Source of the DNA: Allobaileyella intestinalis
GTDB taxonomy: Bacteria > Bacillota > Clostridia > Peptostreptococcales > Anaerovoracaceae
DNA: 64,000 nucleotides
Direction of reading: 5' to 3'
Assembly (NCBI RefSeq): GCF_009695865.1
Contig: NZ_VUNB01000003.1
Span: forward strand, 62,001 to 126,000
The notes beneath the pieces are model-generated. The model did no database searches. It had not been told where the DNA came from and saw only the letters and a list, made by a program, of their open reading frames with translations. Shown piece by piece: positions 16,360 to 25,303 of the stretch; the first letter of the stretch is position 1, and each line of letters starts with the position of its first letter. A program made the translations under genes and the position numbers.

Positions 16360-17253
16360 TTACTTATCGTGCTCGTTCATCCAAGGAATGAGAACCTTGC
16401 AGTAATCATCATGTCTGTCTACGAAGCATGTGTGTCTTGATCTCTCCCAGAGAATCCACTTGGAGTCAGGAATTCCATCTGCCATGGTCTTTGCTACCAG
16501 AGGTGAGCACAGATCGGAAATTCCGCTGCAGATCAGTGAAGGAATCTTGATTTCTCCCAGTCTGTCAACGTACTCAAAGTCTTTCAGTGTTCCAGTTGGT
16601 GCGAACTCGTTTGGTCCCCAGCCATACAGATAAGCCTCTCCGCCGGACTTCTTAGGACGGGTGCAGCACTCTGGTGCCTTGTCTCCGATCCAGTAATCAC
16701 AGTATCTGTGCATGTACTCAGCAACAGCCTTGTCATATGCCTCGCCTGTGAAGTCCCCTGTCTCCAGAGCGTGATTAATAGCATCCTGCATATCCTGAGG
16801 CATCATCTTGATTCTTCTCAGGCCTTCCTTCTCCCAAAGGCTGCTTGACGGATGTCCGCTGGAGATGATGAAAGACTTAACGCCCTTTGGATCTCTCTCA
16901 ATTGCATATGCAATCTGCATCATGCCGCCCCAGGACTGACCGATGATGTGGCACTCATCCAGGTGCAGGTACTCTCTCAGAGCTTCCAGCTCATCCAGCC
17001 ATGTATCCTGTGTCCACAGTTCAGGATGTCCGTCCAGATATGAATTTCCGCATCCAATCTGGTCATACATGATGATCTGACGATCATCGTCATCTGCTAC
17101 ATTGTCCAGAACCTCATAGTAGTTGTGAGTTGATCCAGGTCCGCCGTGAAGACAGATCAGAGGAGCCTTTCCGTTATCCTTCCTCTCACCTACGATTCTG
17201 TAGTATGTCTTGTATCCAAGAAATGGCATGTAGCCTTCTGTTATCTTAGCCAT
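16360..17253 (-). CDS. pip: Proline iminopeptidase / alpha-beta hydrolase
   Basis: 297 residues. Alpha/beta-hydrolase of the peptidase S33 family, which removes N-terminal proline (or hydrolyses amino-acid amides) in the cytoplasm. Motifs: oxyanion HGGPG (36-40), DQIGCGNS (about 64-71), nucleophile elbow GQSWGG with S107, SDLCSPL near 245 with the acid, and a C-terminal SRHTCFVDRHD providing the histidine. No signal peptide. Preceded by a CAGGAGG ribosome site and placed behind the M24 aminopeptidase gene in the same direction. Together they suggest turnover of proline-containing peptides. Substrate preference between proline iminopeptidase and amino-acid amidase cannot be settled from sequence. 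Confidence 0.9.
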   Translation of the reverse strand: MAKITEGYMPFLGYKTYYRIVGERKDNGKAPLICLHGGPGSTHNYYEVLDNVADDDDRQIIMYDQIGCGNSYLDGHPELWTQDTWLDELEALREYLHLDECHIIGQSWGGMMQIAYAIERDPKGVKSFIISSGHPSSSLWEKEGLRRIKMMPQDMQDAINHALETGDFTGEAYDKAVAEYMHRYCDYWIGDKAPECCTRPKKSGGEAYLYGWGPNEFAPTGTLKDFEYVDRLGEIKIPSLICSGISDLCSPLVAKTMADGIPDSKWILWERSRHTCFVDRHDDYCKVLIPWMNEHDK

Positions 17254-17309
17254 GTCATTGCCTCCTGTAAAAAAATGTTAAATATTAAACCATCGCTTTT
17301 GATAATATA

Positions 17310-17335
17310 CCGGGAGCAGCCTGAGCTGCTTCCGG
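17310..17335 (-). terminator. Hairpin between the M24 peptidase and pip genes
   Basis: CCGGAAGCAGC / GCTGCTCCCGG stem (minus strand, one wobble) with a 4-base loop, followed by TATATTATC rather than a clean T-run. A weak terminator or a processing/stability hairpin. Confidence 0.45.
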
Positions 17336-17374
17336 CATCAGATTATTTCCAGTATTCAGTGTTCAAATCTGTTA

Positions 17375-18466
17375 CTACTCTCCGTCAGGAACAACGATAA
17401 TGTCATCCTTAGGATAGTGGTTCAGAACTTCGCATCCGTCCTCTGTAATATGAACGATATCCTCGATTCTTACACCGATTCCCTCGTCTGTCAGGTAGAT
17501 ACCAGGCTCAACGGAGAAGCACTGACCAACTTCGATGATCTCGTCGTTTGTCAGGGAAACGTCACCAACTTCGTGGTCCTCCATTCCGATGGAATGTCCC
17601 AGTCTGTGTGTGAAGTACTGGCCATATCCCTTGGAAGCGATGTAGTCTCTTCCTGCCTTGTCAACGTCGCTCATCTTAGCGCCTGGCTTTGCAGCAGCAA
17701 TACCTCTCTTGTTTGCTTCCAGAACGATGTTGTAGATTTCCTTCTGACGCTCGCTTACCTCACCGATAAATACAGTTCTTGTAATATCTGAAGCGTAGTT
17801 CTTCCACATTCCGCCGATGTCCAGGATTACGCAGTCGCCGTGCTTGCCCTTTGAATCATCAGTAATGTGATGTGGATCAGCAGCGCCCTTTGCATATGCT
17901 GTAATAGGGTCGAAAGATGGTCCGGAGAATCCAACTTCTTCACAGATCTCAAGGCACTTAGCATTCAGTTCTCTTTCTGTAAGTCCCTTTGCTACCCATG
18001 GAATCAGCTTGTCCATAACCTCATCGATCTTGGCAGCAGACTCTCTCATCAGCTGAGCCTCGTGCTCATCCTTAATCTGACGAACCTTGTCAACGATCTT
18101 TGATCCGTTTACAAACTTGCTTCCAGCACCCAGCTCCTGAAGTCTCAGCAGGAAATGTGCAGGCCAGTTCTTGTCAACTCCGATGACCTTGTCCTTGTTA
18201 ACGTACTGAGCCAGAACCTCTACACCGTCATCAGTGTCATCATAATAAGTAATAGGAGCTCCCAGGTCCTCTTCCTGTGGGAACAGCTTATTGATTACGA
18301 AGTGATTATCTCCGTCAACGTTGATGTAGAGAGCGTGCATTCTCTCACCTGGCAGAATCCACTTTCCAACCAGATAGAAAATAGCTGTAGGATCAGTGAT
18401 GACCATCTGGTACATATCCTGTTCCTTCATTTTCTCCACGATTCTGCTGAGCTTTCCAGTATCCAT
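17375..18466 (-). CDS. Xaa-Pro aminopeptidase/dipeptidase, peptidase family M24B
   Basis: 363 residues. Creatinase-like N-terminal domain (1-130) and a pita-bread catalytic domain (135-363). The five metal ligands are recognisable: aspartates in VILDIGG and SDITRT, histidine in RLGHSIGMEDHE, and glutamates in FSVEPGIYL and VRIEDIVHI. M24B enzymes cleave bonds next to proline using two Mn or Co ions. PepQ-like dipeptidase and PepP-like aminopeptidase cannot be separated here. Ribosome site GGAGG 9 bases before ATG. It is followed by a second proline peptidase gene (pip) and preceded by a good divergent-region promoter. Confidence 0.92.
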   Translation of the reverse strand: MDTGKLSRIVEKMKEQDMYQMVITDPTAIFYLVGKWILPGERMHALYINVDGDNHFVINKLFPQEEDLGAPITYYDDTDDGVEVLAQYVNKDKVIGVDKNWPAHFLLRLQELGAGSKFVNGSKIVDKVRQIKDEHEAQLMRESAAKIDEVMDKLIPWVAKGLTERELNAKCLEICEEVGFSGPSFDPITAYAKGAADPHHITDDSKGKHGDCVILDIGGMWKNYASDITRTVFIGEVSERQKEIYNIVLEANKRGIAAAKPGAKMSDVDKAGRDYIASKGYGQYFTHRLGHSIGMEDHEVGDVSLTNDEIIEVGQCFSVEPGIYLTDEGIGVRIEDIVHITEDGCEVLNHYPKDDIIVVPDGE

Positions 18467-18611
18467 CTTTCATGTCCTCCATGTTCAAATAGATCAACTC
18501 TTTTGCCCCGGCAATCCGGAACAACAACAATATTCGGAAATGGATCCATTTCCGGGACCCTCCAACAGCGAACCACAATATAGTCATGCAGTTCAAACCG
18601 AGTCCGTTATG

Positions 18612-18639
18612 ATTATAGCACTCTCAAAAGGGTTTTCAA
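18612..18639 (-). promoter_or_regulatory. Promoter of the M24 peptidase gene
   Basis: On the minus strand TTGAAA (18639-18634), 16-base spacer, TATAAT (18617-18612). It is about 145 bases upstream of the ATG, leaving a leader with no obvious structure. Confidence 0.7.
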
Positions 18640-18648
18640 GAATGGACG

Positions 18649-18748
18649 GTATACAATTGGATATTCACGTCAATTGAATACATTTCCATCTGTTCAGCAG
18701 CTTCAGCGTCTTTCTCATCTTGAATTATTCCGTCTCCTATGATAAAAC
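18649..18748 (+). promoter_or_regulatory. Promoter of cvpA with upstream inverted repeat
   Basis: TTGAAT (18720-18725), 17 bases, TAAAAC (18743-18748) points to cvpA. Upstream, GTATACAATTG (18649-18659) and CAATTGAATAC (18671-18681) form an imperfect inverted repeat that could bind a dimeric regulator acting on either divergent gene. Confidence 0.5.
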
Positions 18749-18783
18749 CAACTTCAGTTTTACTTAGAAAAAAAGGATTACTC

Positions 18784-19416
18784 ATGGCGTTAGATATAAT
18801 TGTAGTTTCTATTTTCATCATATCCACAGTCCGGGGCAGGCGCCGGGGCTTCGCCCAGACCATCATTAAACTGCTGGCCTGGACAGCTGCCCTTGTTCTT
18901 GGCGTGGCTTTTACAAAGGACGTGGCCGAAATTCTCATGTCCACTCCCTTCAGCACGGACATCAACAACCATCTGACTGAAATGACAGCCTCCGGCACCT
19001 TTGACATCAGCCAGTACGTGCCGGATTTCATCGGCGGCATAATAACCTCACTGGGAGTCACAGAACCATCTCAGGACACCCTTCATTTTACAAATGCCAT
19101 TCTAAACGTTACCGCATTTCTCCTCATCGTAGGAGCTACGTGGCTGGCAGCTGCTTTTCTGATACACAAAATGGCCAAAAAAAGAAAGACAAAGACTGTT
19201 ATCGGCAGGGTGGATTCCTCTGTAGGCATGCTCCTGGGCGCAGTCAAAGGCGTCATTCTGGTTTTTCTTTTCCTGGCCTTGATGTTCCCTCTGGCAGGCG
19301 TGCTGATGCCGGAAAATCTTCACAGCATCAACGAAAGCCTGAACAATTCATATCTTGCAGGCTATCTTTACAATATCAATCCACTTATACGCTTCATAAG
19401 AGACCTTCCTTTCTAG
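18784..19416 (+). CDS. cvpA: CvpA family membrane protein
   Basis: 210 residues from ATG 18784 (AAAGGAT ribosome site). Four predicted membrane segments: about 2-18 (LDIIVVSIFIISTV), 28-46, 108-128 (NVTAFLLIVGATWLAAAFLI) and 152-172 (GVILVFLFLALMFPLAG). The characteristic CvpA motifs RGRRRGFAQTIIKLLAW near the N-terminus and GRVDSSVGMLLGAVKG before the last helix are present. Family members are inner-membrane proteins linked to colicin V secretion and envelope homeostasis in other bacteria; the exact role is unclear. It lies upstream of gcvT but a separate promoter for gcvT suggests it is monocistronic. Confidence 0.85.
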   Translation: MALDIIVVSIFIISTVRGRRRGFAQTIIKLLAWTAALVLGVAFTKDVAEILMSTPFSTDINNHLTEMTASGTFDISQYVPDFIGGIITSLGVTEPSQDTLHFTNAILNVTAFLLIVGATWLAAAFLIHKMAKKRKTKTVIGRVDSSVGMLLGAVKGVILVFLFLALMFPLAGVLMPENLHSINESLNNSYLAGYLYNINPLIRFIRDLPF

Positions 19417-19482
19417 TTTTTGCTTGTTAACAAGATAACTCAATTTCTCCTGAAAACAGTGGCTTACAGCCCCTTTCATTCG

Positions 19483-19511
19483 TTGACGCTCCCATACCCC
19501 TGTGATAAAAT
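19483..19511 (+). promoter_or_regulatory. Promoter of the gcv operon
   Basis: TTGACG (19483-19488), 17-base spacer, TAAAAT (19506-19511), about 40 bases before the gcvT start. The short leader leaves no room for a glycine riboswitch, and none was recognised. Confidence 0.75.
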
Positions 19512-19549
19512 TCCCTTGTATTTCTACGCGAACAATGGAGGCATGGAAA

Positions 19550-20644
19550 ATGGAGAAGAAAACACCACTTTACGAAACTCATGTGAAGTACGGCGGAAAG
19601 ATGGTCCCATTCGGCGGATTCATTCTTCCAGTTCAGTACGAGGCCGGCATCAAGAAGGAGCACATGGCAGTAAGAACTGCTGTTGGTCTCTTCGATGTAT
19701 CCCATATGGGAGAGATTCTGGTTTCCGGACCGGACAGCCTGAAGTACCTGAACTACGTCCTGACCAACGACTTCACAGATATGAAGGACTGGCAGGCCCG
19801 TTACAGTCCTATGTGCAACGAGCAGGGCGGAACAGTAGATGACCTGATCGTTTACAAGAGAGCTGACAACGACTACTTCGTAGTTGTTAATGCGGCCAAC
19901 ACAGACAAAGACTTCCAGTGGATGTGCGACCACGTACCTGAAGGTTGCGACGTAAAGCTGGAGAACGACAGCGACAACTGGTGCCAGCTGGCTCTCCAGG
20001 GACCTAAAGCTCCTGAAGTACTTGCAAAGCTGGCAGATAAGGACTCCATCCCTGAGGTGTATTACACCGCGATTTTCAACGGCAAGGTTGGGGGCATTGA
20101 CTGCGTAGTATCCAGAACAGGATACACAGGAGAAGATGGTTTTGAGATCTACTCCGCAGCTTCAAACGCTCCTGCACTGTGGGAAAAGATTATGGCAGCC
20201 GGCGAGGAATTCGGCATTCTCCCTTGCGGTCTTGGTTCAAGAGACACCCTGAGAATGGAAGCAGCCATGCCTCTTTACGGAAACGACATGGACGATACCG
20301 TATCCCCTAAGACTGCAGGCCTGGGATTTGCCGTAAAGCTGGATAAGGACAACTTCATCGGCAAAGAAGCCCTGGTAGCAGATCAGCCTCTGGCAAGAAG
20401 AAGAGTGGGAATTAAGGTAACTGGCAGAGGCGTCGTAAGAGAGCACTGCGACGTTTACAGAGACGGCAAGGTTATCGGCCACACCACCTCCGGCACCTTC
20501 CTTCCTTATCTGGGCGGATCTTATGCAATGGCTATCGTAAATTCTGCTGACAGAGAGATCGGTGCACCTGTACAGGTTGAGGTCAGAGGAAGAATGATCG
20601 ATGCTGAGCAGGTTAAACTGCCATTCTACAAGAGAGAGAAATAG
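19550..20644 (+). CDS. gcvT: Glycine cleavage system T protein (aminomethyltransferase)
   Basis: 364 residues from ATG 19550 (GGAGG 10 bases upstream); longer upstream reading is out of family. GcvT moves the methylene carbon from lipoyl-GcvH to tetrahydrofolate and releases ammonia. Family motifs: TPLYETHVKYGGKMVPFGGF at the start, FDVSHMGEI, QGPKAPEVL, SRTGYTGEDGFEIY and GSRDTLRMEAAMPLYGND (folate-binding region), and TSGTFLPYLG near the end. First gene of gcvT-gcvH-gcvPA-gcvPB-lplA, all codirectional, which together with lpdA give a full pathway from glycine to CO2, NH3 and methylene-THF, or its reverse. Confidence 0.97.
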   Translation: MEKKTPLYETHVKYGGKMVPFGGFILPVQYEAGIKKEHMAVRTAVGLFDVSHMGEILVSGPDSLKYLNYVLTNDFTDMKDWQARYSPMCNEQGGTVDDLIVYKRADNDYFVVVNAANTDKDFQWMCDHVPEGCDVKLENDSDNWCQLALQGPKAPEVLAKLADKDSIPEVYYTAIFNGKVGGIDCVVSRTGYTGEDGFEIYSAASNAPALWEKIMAAGEEFGILPCGLGSRDTLRMEAAMPLYGNDMDDTVSPKTAGLGFAVKLDKDNFIGKEALVADQPLARRRVGIKVTGRGVVREHCDVYRDGKVIGHTTSGTFLPYLGGSYAMAIVNSADREIGAPVQVEVRGRMIDAEQVKLPFYKREK

Positions 20645-20764
20645 GGGCAGGCAGCACCTTAGACAGAATATAAGATATCAGTTTGTTTTCAATGCGGCCC
20701 TGGTCCGGTTCTCCGGGCCGGGCTGCTGGAAATATTAATAAAATTATCAAAGGAGACTAAAGCA

Positions 20765-21142
20765 ATGTATGATCCAAAGGAACTGAAGTATTCCAAATCT
20801 CACGAGTGGGTACACTATGACGGCGATGATGTGATTATCGGCATTACAGATTATGCTCAGGACAGCCTGGGTGACCTTGTATTTGTAAACCTGCCGGAAG
20901 TTGAGGACGAGCTTACTGCTGGTGAAGCTCTTGGAGACGTTGAGTCTGTAAAGGCTGTTTCCGATATTATCTCTCCTGTTTCCGGAAAAGTAACTGAGAT
21001 TAACGAAGAGCTGCTGGATTCCCCTGAGAAGATTAACGAGGATCCATATGGTGCCTGGTTTGTAAAGGTTACAGACGTTGAAGACACTGAGGAGCTGCTG
21101 GACGCTGACGAGTACGACAAGTTTGTAAAAGAGGAAGCTTAG
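20765..21142 (+). CDS. gcvH: Glycine cleavage system H protein (lipoyl carrier)
   Basis: 125 residues. Small all-beta carrier whose lysine K63 (in ESVKAVSD) carries lipoate and shuttles the aminomethyl group between P, T and L proteins. Motifs: [12 protein letters not shown] at the N-terminus, [19 protein letters not shown], and [12 protein letters not shown]. Very acidic C-terminus. Ribosome site AAAGGAG 10 bases before ATG. The 120 bases between gcvT and gcvH hold a GC-rich imperfect hairpin (around 20692-20730). The adjacent lplA is the probable enzyme that lipoylates it. Confidence 0.97.
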   Translation: MYDPKELKYSKSHEWVHYDGDDVIIGITDYAQDSLGDLVFVNLPEVEDELTAGEALGDVESVKAVSDIISPVSGKVTEINEELLDSPEKINEDPYGAWFVKVTDVEDTEELLDADEYDKFVKEEA

Positions 21143-21229
21143 CTCCCGGCCGGAGGACGGGCCCCCCGGGTCCGCCTCTCCAGTGACATTTTTCCTTAGG
21201 AAGAATTTTCAATGATAAGGAGGTCGAAA

Positions 21230-22552
21230 TTGGGCACATACATTCCCAATACTAAAGAAGAGCAGCTGCGCATGCTCCACGACATCGGATATAAAGATTT
21301 TGACGATCTTTTCAAGGGCATTCCGGATCAGGCAAAAATCAAGGGTTCTCTGAATTTCCCTGAAGGGAAGTCCGAAGTTCAGGTTTCTTCCATTGTAAGC
21401 GGCATGGCCGAGAAGAACAAAGTTTTCGGAAAGATTTTCCGCGGCGCCGGTGCTTATAACCACTATGTTCCTGCTACTGTCAATGCCATAGGTGATAAGG
21501 AAGAGTTCCTGACTGCATATACGCCTTACCAGGCAGAGATAAGCCAGGGCATTCTCCAGTCCATCTTTGAATACCAGACCATGATCTGCGAGCTGACAGG
21601 CATGGACGTTTCCAACGCATCTCTGTACGACGGAGCTTCCGCCGCTGCAGAAGCATGTGCCATGACACTGGACAGAAAGCGGACAACTGTATATGTTTCC
21701 GAATCTGTGGACCACAGAGTAAGAGAGGTTATCGGAACATATTCCTTCGGAAGAAACACCAAGGTTGTTCTGGTTCCTGAAGCAGACGGCGCTACTGACC
21801 TGAATGCGCTGAAGGAAATGATTGACGCAGATTCTTCTGCTGCCTGCTTCCTCATGCAGTATCCTAACTTTAACGGAATCATAGAGGATGCTGATCAGAT
21901 TGCATCTATTGTTCACGGCGCAAAGGCTCAGCTTATCATGAGCGTCAACCCTATAGCTCTTGGTGTTCTCAAGACTCCTGGAGAAATCGGCGCTGACATC
22001 GTATGCGGCGAAGGACAGCCTCTGGGACTTGGTCTTGCTTACGGCGGACCTTACCTGGGCATTCTTGCCACAACCAAGAAGAACATGAGAAAAATCGTGG
22101 GCCGTCTGGTTGGTGAAACCACCGACTCTCAGGGTGAAAGAGGATTTGTGCTAACTCTCCAGGCCAGAGAGCAGCACATCAGAAGAGAGAAGGCAAGCAG
22201 CAATGTCTGCTCCAACCAGGCCCTTTGTGCGCTGAAGGCTTCCGTCTACCTGGCAACTGTAGGTCCAAAGGGCCTGAAGCAGGCTGCCACACTTTGCACT
22301 TCAAAGGCTCACTACCTGGCATCAGAGCTGGAAAAGGCCGGATTGAAGCTGACCTACGGCGGTGAGTTCTTCCACGAATTTGTAACTGAATGTCCTGATT
22401 CTGAGAAATTGCTGGCCGCCCTTGAGGAAAAGGACATCCTTGGAGGACTGCCTCTTGATGGAAACAGAATTCTCTGGTGCACCACTGAGCTCTGCACTAA
22501 GGAGGATATGGACGAAGTGGCAGCTACAGCAAAGGAGGTGTTCGGGGCATGA
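21230..22552 (+). CDS. gcvPA: Glycine dehydrogenase (decarboxylating) subunit 1
   Basis: 440 residues from a TTG start at 21230. An ATG six codons upstream (21212) overlaps the ribosome site AAGGAGG (21217-21223) itself, so it cannot be the start. The TTG lies 6 bases after the site, and the protein then begins GTYIPNT as in the family. It forms the P protein with GcvPB, decarboxylating glycine on PLP and passing the aminomethyl group to GcvH. Motifs: RGAGAYNHYVPATV, TPYQAEISQGILQSIFEYQT, SLYDGASAAAEA, and GEGQPLGLGLAYGGPYLG. The final codons overlap gcvPB (ATGA), so production of the two halves is coupled. Confidence 0.96.
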   Translation: MGTYIPNTKEEQLRMLHDIGYKDFDDLFKGIPDQAKIKGSLNFPEGKSEVQVSSIVSGMAEKNKVFGKIFRGAGAYNHYVPATVNAIGDKEEFLTAYTPYQAEISQGILQSIFEYQTMICELTGMDVSNASLYDGASAAAEACAMTLDRKRTTVYVSESVDHRVREVIGTYSFGRNTKVVLVPEADGATDLNALKEMIDADSSAACFLMQYPNFNGIIEDADQIASIVHGAKAQLIMSVNPIALGVLKTPGEIGADIVCGEGQPLGLGLAYGGPYLGILATTKKNMRKIVGRLVGETTDSQGERGFVLTLQAREQHIRREKASSNVCSNQALCALKASVYLATVGPKGLKQAATLCTSKAHYLASELEKAGLKLTYGGEFFHEFVTECPDSEKLLAALEEKDILGGLPLDGNRILWCTTELCTKEDMDEVAATAKEVFGA

Positions 22553-23982
22553 AACTGATTTTTGAAAGAAGCGTTCCAGGCAGGGGACAGGATATTTTCC
22601 CTGAATGTGACGTTGAGGTTAAACTGCCTGAATCTCCTCTGAGAGAAAAGGCTCCTAACCTGCCTGAGATTTCTGAAAACGAGCTGGGCAGACATTATAC
22701 AAAGCTGGCAAGAGCTTCAAGAGGTGTAAATGACGGATTCTATCCTCTGGGCTCCTGCACCATGAAGCACAACCCTAGAATCAACGAGGTTATGGCTTCT
22801 CTTCCTGGATTTACCAGAATCCATCCTCTCCAGCCTGCAGATACTGTAAAGGGCTGCACAGAGGTGGTAGACACTCTGAGAAAAACCCTCTGCGAGATTA
22901 CAGGAATGGACGACATGACATTCCAGCCTGCAGCCGGTGCACAAGGTGAGTTCACAGGACTCCTTCTCATCAAGGCTTATCACAAAAGCAGAGGAGACGA
23001 GGGCAGAAAGGAGATTATCATCCCTGACTCCGCCCACGGCACAAACCCAGCCAGTGCTGCAATGGCAGGCTACGATGTAGTAGTAATCAAATCCAACGAA
23101 AAGGGAATGATCGACCTGGATGACCTGAAGGCTCACCTGGGACCTCAGACAGCAGGTCTGATGCTGACAAACCCTAATACAGTAGGTCTTTTCGACGAAA
23201 ACATCCTGGAGATCACCCGTCTCGTTCACGAAGCCGGCGGTCTCTGCTACTACGACGGTGCCAACCTGAATGCGGTTATCGGCATCGTTCGTCCTGGAGA
23301 TATCGGATTCGATGTTATCCACCTGAATCTCCACAAGACTTTCTCCACTCCTCACGGCGGCGGCGGTCCGGGAAGCGGTCCATGTGGCTGCAAAGACTTC
23401 CTGGCACAGTTCCTCCCAGGAAAGAGAGTGGTTAACGGAGAATATACACAGGCCGAGAACAGCATCGGCTGCGTAACAGGTTTCTACGGAAACTTCCTGG
23501 TAATGGTAAGAGCCCTTACATTCCTTCTTACCAATGGATCCGACGGAGTTCCTGAGCTGGCAAAGAACGCGGTTCTCAACGCCAACTACATGCAGGAAAA
23601 GCTGAAGGATCTCTATCCGGTAGCTTACGACACAACCTGCATGCACGAGTTCGTAATGAGCCTGGAAAGCATCCACAAAGAGAAGAACGTCAGCGCTCTT
23701 GACGTTGCCAAGGCTCTTCTGGACTTTGGCATCCATCCACCGACGATGTACTTCCCTCTCATCGTAGACGAGGCCCTGATGGTTGAGCCTACTGAGACAG
23801 AGAGCAGAGAAGTTCTGGACAATGCCATCGAGGCATTCAGAGCCATCTACAAGAAGATCATCGATTCTCCTGCGGCAGTGGCAGCATCTCCTGTTACCAC
23901 CCCGATCAAGAGACTGGATGAAGTAGGAGCCGCCAGACATCCGATTCTGAAGTACGACTTTTCCCAGGAAAAAGCGGAATAA
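22549..23982 (+). CDS. gcvPB: Glycine dehydrogenase (decarboxylating) subunit 2
   Basis: 477 residues. Catalytic half of the P protein carrying the PLP lysine in HLNLHKTFSTPHGGGGPG (about residue 264). Other motifs: GFYPLGSCTMKHNPRINE, FQPAAGAQGEFTGLL, PDSAHGTNPASA, YDGANLNA, and FGIHPPTMYFPLIVDEALMVEPTETES near the C-terminus split over two conserved blocks. It overlaps gcvPA by four bases and is followed by a strong terminator-like hairpin before lplA, so lplA expression may depend on read-through. Confidence 0.97.
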   Translation: MKLIFERSVPGRGQDIFPECDVEVKLPESPLREKAPNLPEISENELGRHYTKLARASRGVNDGFYPLGSCTMKHNPRINEVMASLPGFTRIHPLQPADTVKGCTEVVDTLRKTLCEITGMDDMTFQPAAGAQGEFTGLLLIKAYHKSRGDEGRKEIIIPDSAHGTNPASAAMAGYDVVVIKSNEKGMIDLDDLKAHLGPQTAGLMLTNPNTVGLFDENILEITRLVHEAGGLCYYDGANLNAVIGIVRPGDIGFDVIHLNLHKTFSTPHGGGGPGSGPCGCKDFLAQFLPGKRVVNGEYTQAENSIGCVTGFYGNFLVMVRALTFLLTNGSDGVPELAKNAVLNANYMQEKLKDLYPVAYDTTCMHEFVMSLESIHKEKNVSALDVAKALLDFGIHPPTMYFPLIVDEALMVEPTETESREVLDNAIEAFRAIYKKIIDSPAAVAASPVTTPIKRLDEVGAARHPILKYDFSQEKAE

Positions 23983-24021
23983 AGCGGATTAACAGGATTC
24001 CATAATATTTCGAGGTGTTGC

Positions 24022-24055
24022 CCCGGGATCTGAAAACCTCGGATCCCGGGTTTTT
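24022..24055 (+). terminator. Terminator after gcvPB, with alternative pairing
   Basis: CCCGGGATC (24022-24030) and GATCCCGGG (24042-24050), then TTTTT. An upstream CGAGGT (24011-24016) could instead pair with ACCTCG in the loop (24036-24041), which would exclude the terminator stem. Possibly a simple attenuator before lplA. Confidence 0.85.
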
Positions 24056-24086
24056 ATAAATGTGTTTATAAAAGGATAAAGATTAT

Positions 24087-25085
24087 ATGAAACTTACTAC
24101 TATCATTACGGACTGCACAAACCCATATGTAAACCTGGCTGCAGAGGAACTGCTGACCATGAACGGGGGACCTGATGAGGTGATCCTGTATCTGTGGCAA
24201 AACGCCAATACAGTTGTAATCGGCAAGAACCAGAACCCGTGGCGGGAATGTAAGGTGGAGGCAATGGAGGAGAACGGCGCCCACCTGGCCCGCCGCCTTT
24301 CCGGAGGCGGCGCCGTGTACCACGACCTGGGAAACCTTAATTTTACAATAATCGCCCCTCAGGATCTTTACAGCGTCCCTAAGCAGAACCAGGTGATCCT
24401 CCAGGCAGTGGAAGACCTGGGCATTCACGCTGAGGTTACCGGGCGGAACGACCTTACCATTGACGGGGCAAAATTTTCCGGCCACGCATACTACAGCAGC
24501 CACGGCCGCTGCTACCACCACGGCACTTTGATGATGGATGTGAACTTCGACGATCTGTCCAATTACCTGCAGGTGTCCAAGGCCAAGCTGAAGTCCCACG
24601 GCGTTCAGTCCGTCCGCTCCCGGGTAACCAACCTCAGCACCTACCGGACGGATATTAACAAGGACATGCTGTGCCACAGCCTGATAAAATCCTTTGCGAA
24701 TGTTTACGGCGGCACCCCGGACTCCCGTCCGGCTCTTAATCCAGACACGGATCCGGCCCTGGCGGAGCTTGTAAAAAAATACTCTTCTGAGGAGTGGCGT
24801 TACGGCCGGCGCATTCCTTTTGATGTGGAGCTGGATGAGCGCCGGAGCTGGGGGAACATCAACGCCCAGCTTAGCATGAAGGGAGAGACCATTCAGGAGG
24901 CCCGGCTTTACTCCGACTCCCTGGACACAACTGTTTTCCCGGAGCTTGAAGGGCTCCTGGCAGGACGCAACTACACCCGCAGCTCTCTGGAAGAGCTGAA
25001 GGATCACCTGCCTGCAGACCTGAACCAGCAGCAGGTGGAAATTGCTGCAGACATATTGGATGCAATCTGCGGACAGATGGAGTAG
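24087..25085 (+). CDS. lplA: Lipoate-protein ligase A
   Basis: 332 residues. It activates free lipoate with ATP and attaches it to a carrier lysine, here most likely K63 of GcvH. Motifs: WRECKVEAMEENG, RRLSGGGAVYHDLGNLNFT (lipoyl-AMP binding), DLTIDGAKFSGHAYY with the catalytic lysine, and a C-terminal accessory domain (about 245-332). RBS AAAGGA 10 bases upstream. Placement right after the gcv genes argues for lipoate scavenging; no lipA or lipB lies in the window. Between its stop and the convergent lpdA terminator are about 150 bases with a short open frame (ATG near 25135) that I cannot assign. Confidence 0.95.
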   Translation: MKLTTIITDCTNPYVNLAAEELLTMNGGPDEVILYLWQNANTVVIGKNQNPWRECKVEAMEENGAHLARRLSGGGAVYHDLGNLNFTIIAPQDLYSVPKQNQVILQAVEDLGIHAEVTGRNDLTIDGAKFSGHAYYSSHGRCYHHGTLMMDVNFDDLSNYLQVSKAKLKSHGVQSVRSRVTNLSTYRTDINKDMLCHSLIKSFANVYGGTPDSRPALNPDTDPALAELVKKYSSEEWRYGRRIPFDVELDERRSWGNINAQLSMKGETIQEARLYSDSLDTTVFPELEGLLAGRNYTRSSLEELKDHLPADLNQQQVEIAADILDAICGQME

Positions 25086-25231
25086 GGAACCGGCTGTCAA
25101 CTGACAGCGAGCAGGCGGATAAGCTGGACCGGGTAATGGTGCAGCTGGATGGGAGGATTGAAGGCGGGTTCCATGATATAGATGTTTTTTCCTGTACCAT
25201 GGAATTTGTTCCACCCGACCGTCCCTCTAAA

Positions 25232-25263
25232 AAAAAACAGGGGGGTGGCGAAACTGCCACCCC
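25232..25263 (-). terminator. Terminator of lpdA
   Basis: Stem GGGGTGGC (25242-25249) with GCCACCCC (25256-25263), 6-base loop, followed on the minus strand by CCTG and a run of nine T residues. Confidence 0.9.
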
Positions 25264-25303
25264 TCCTTAATAACTTTATCCATCTTTTCTGTTTTCACAT
25301 CTG

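Noticed and set aside
19417-19549. Glycine riboswitch upstream of gcvT
   Set aside because: The promoter lies only about 40 bases from the start codon and no aptamer motifs are present on either strand.
25086-25231. Short coding-like frame after lplA
   Set aside because: It has no ribosome site, runs into the lpdA terminator and I recognise no family; too weak to call a gene.
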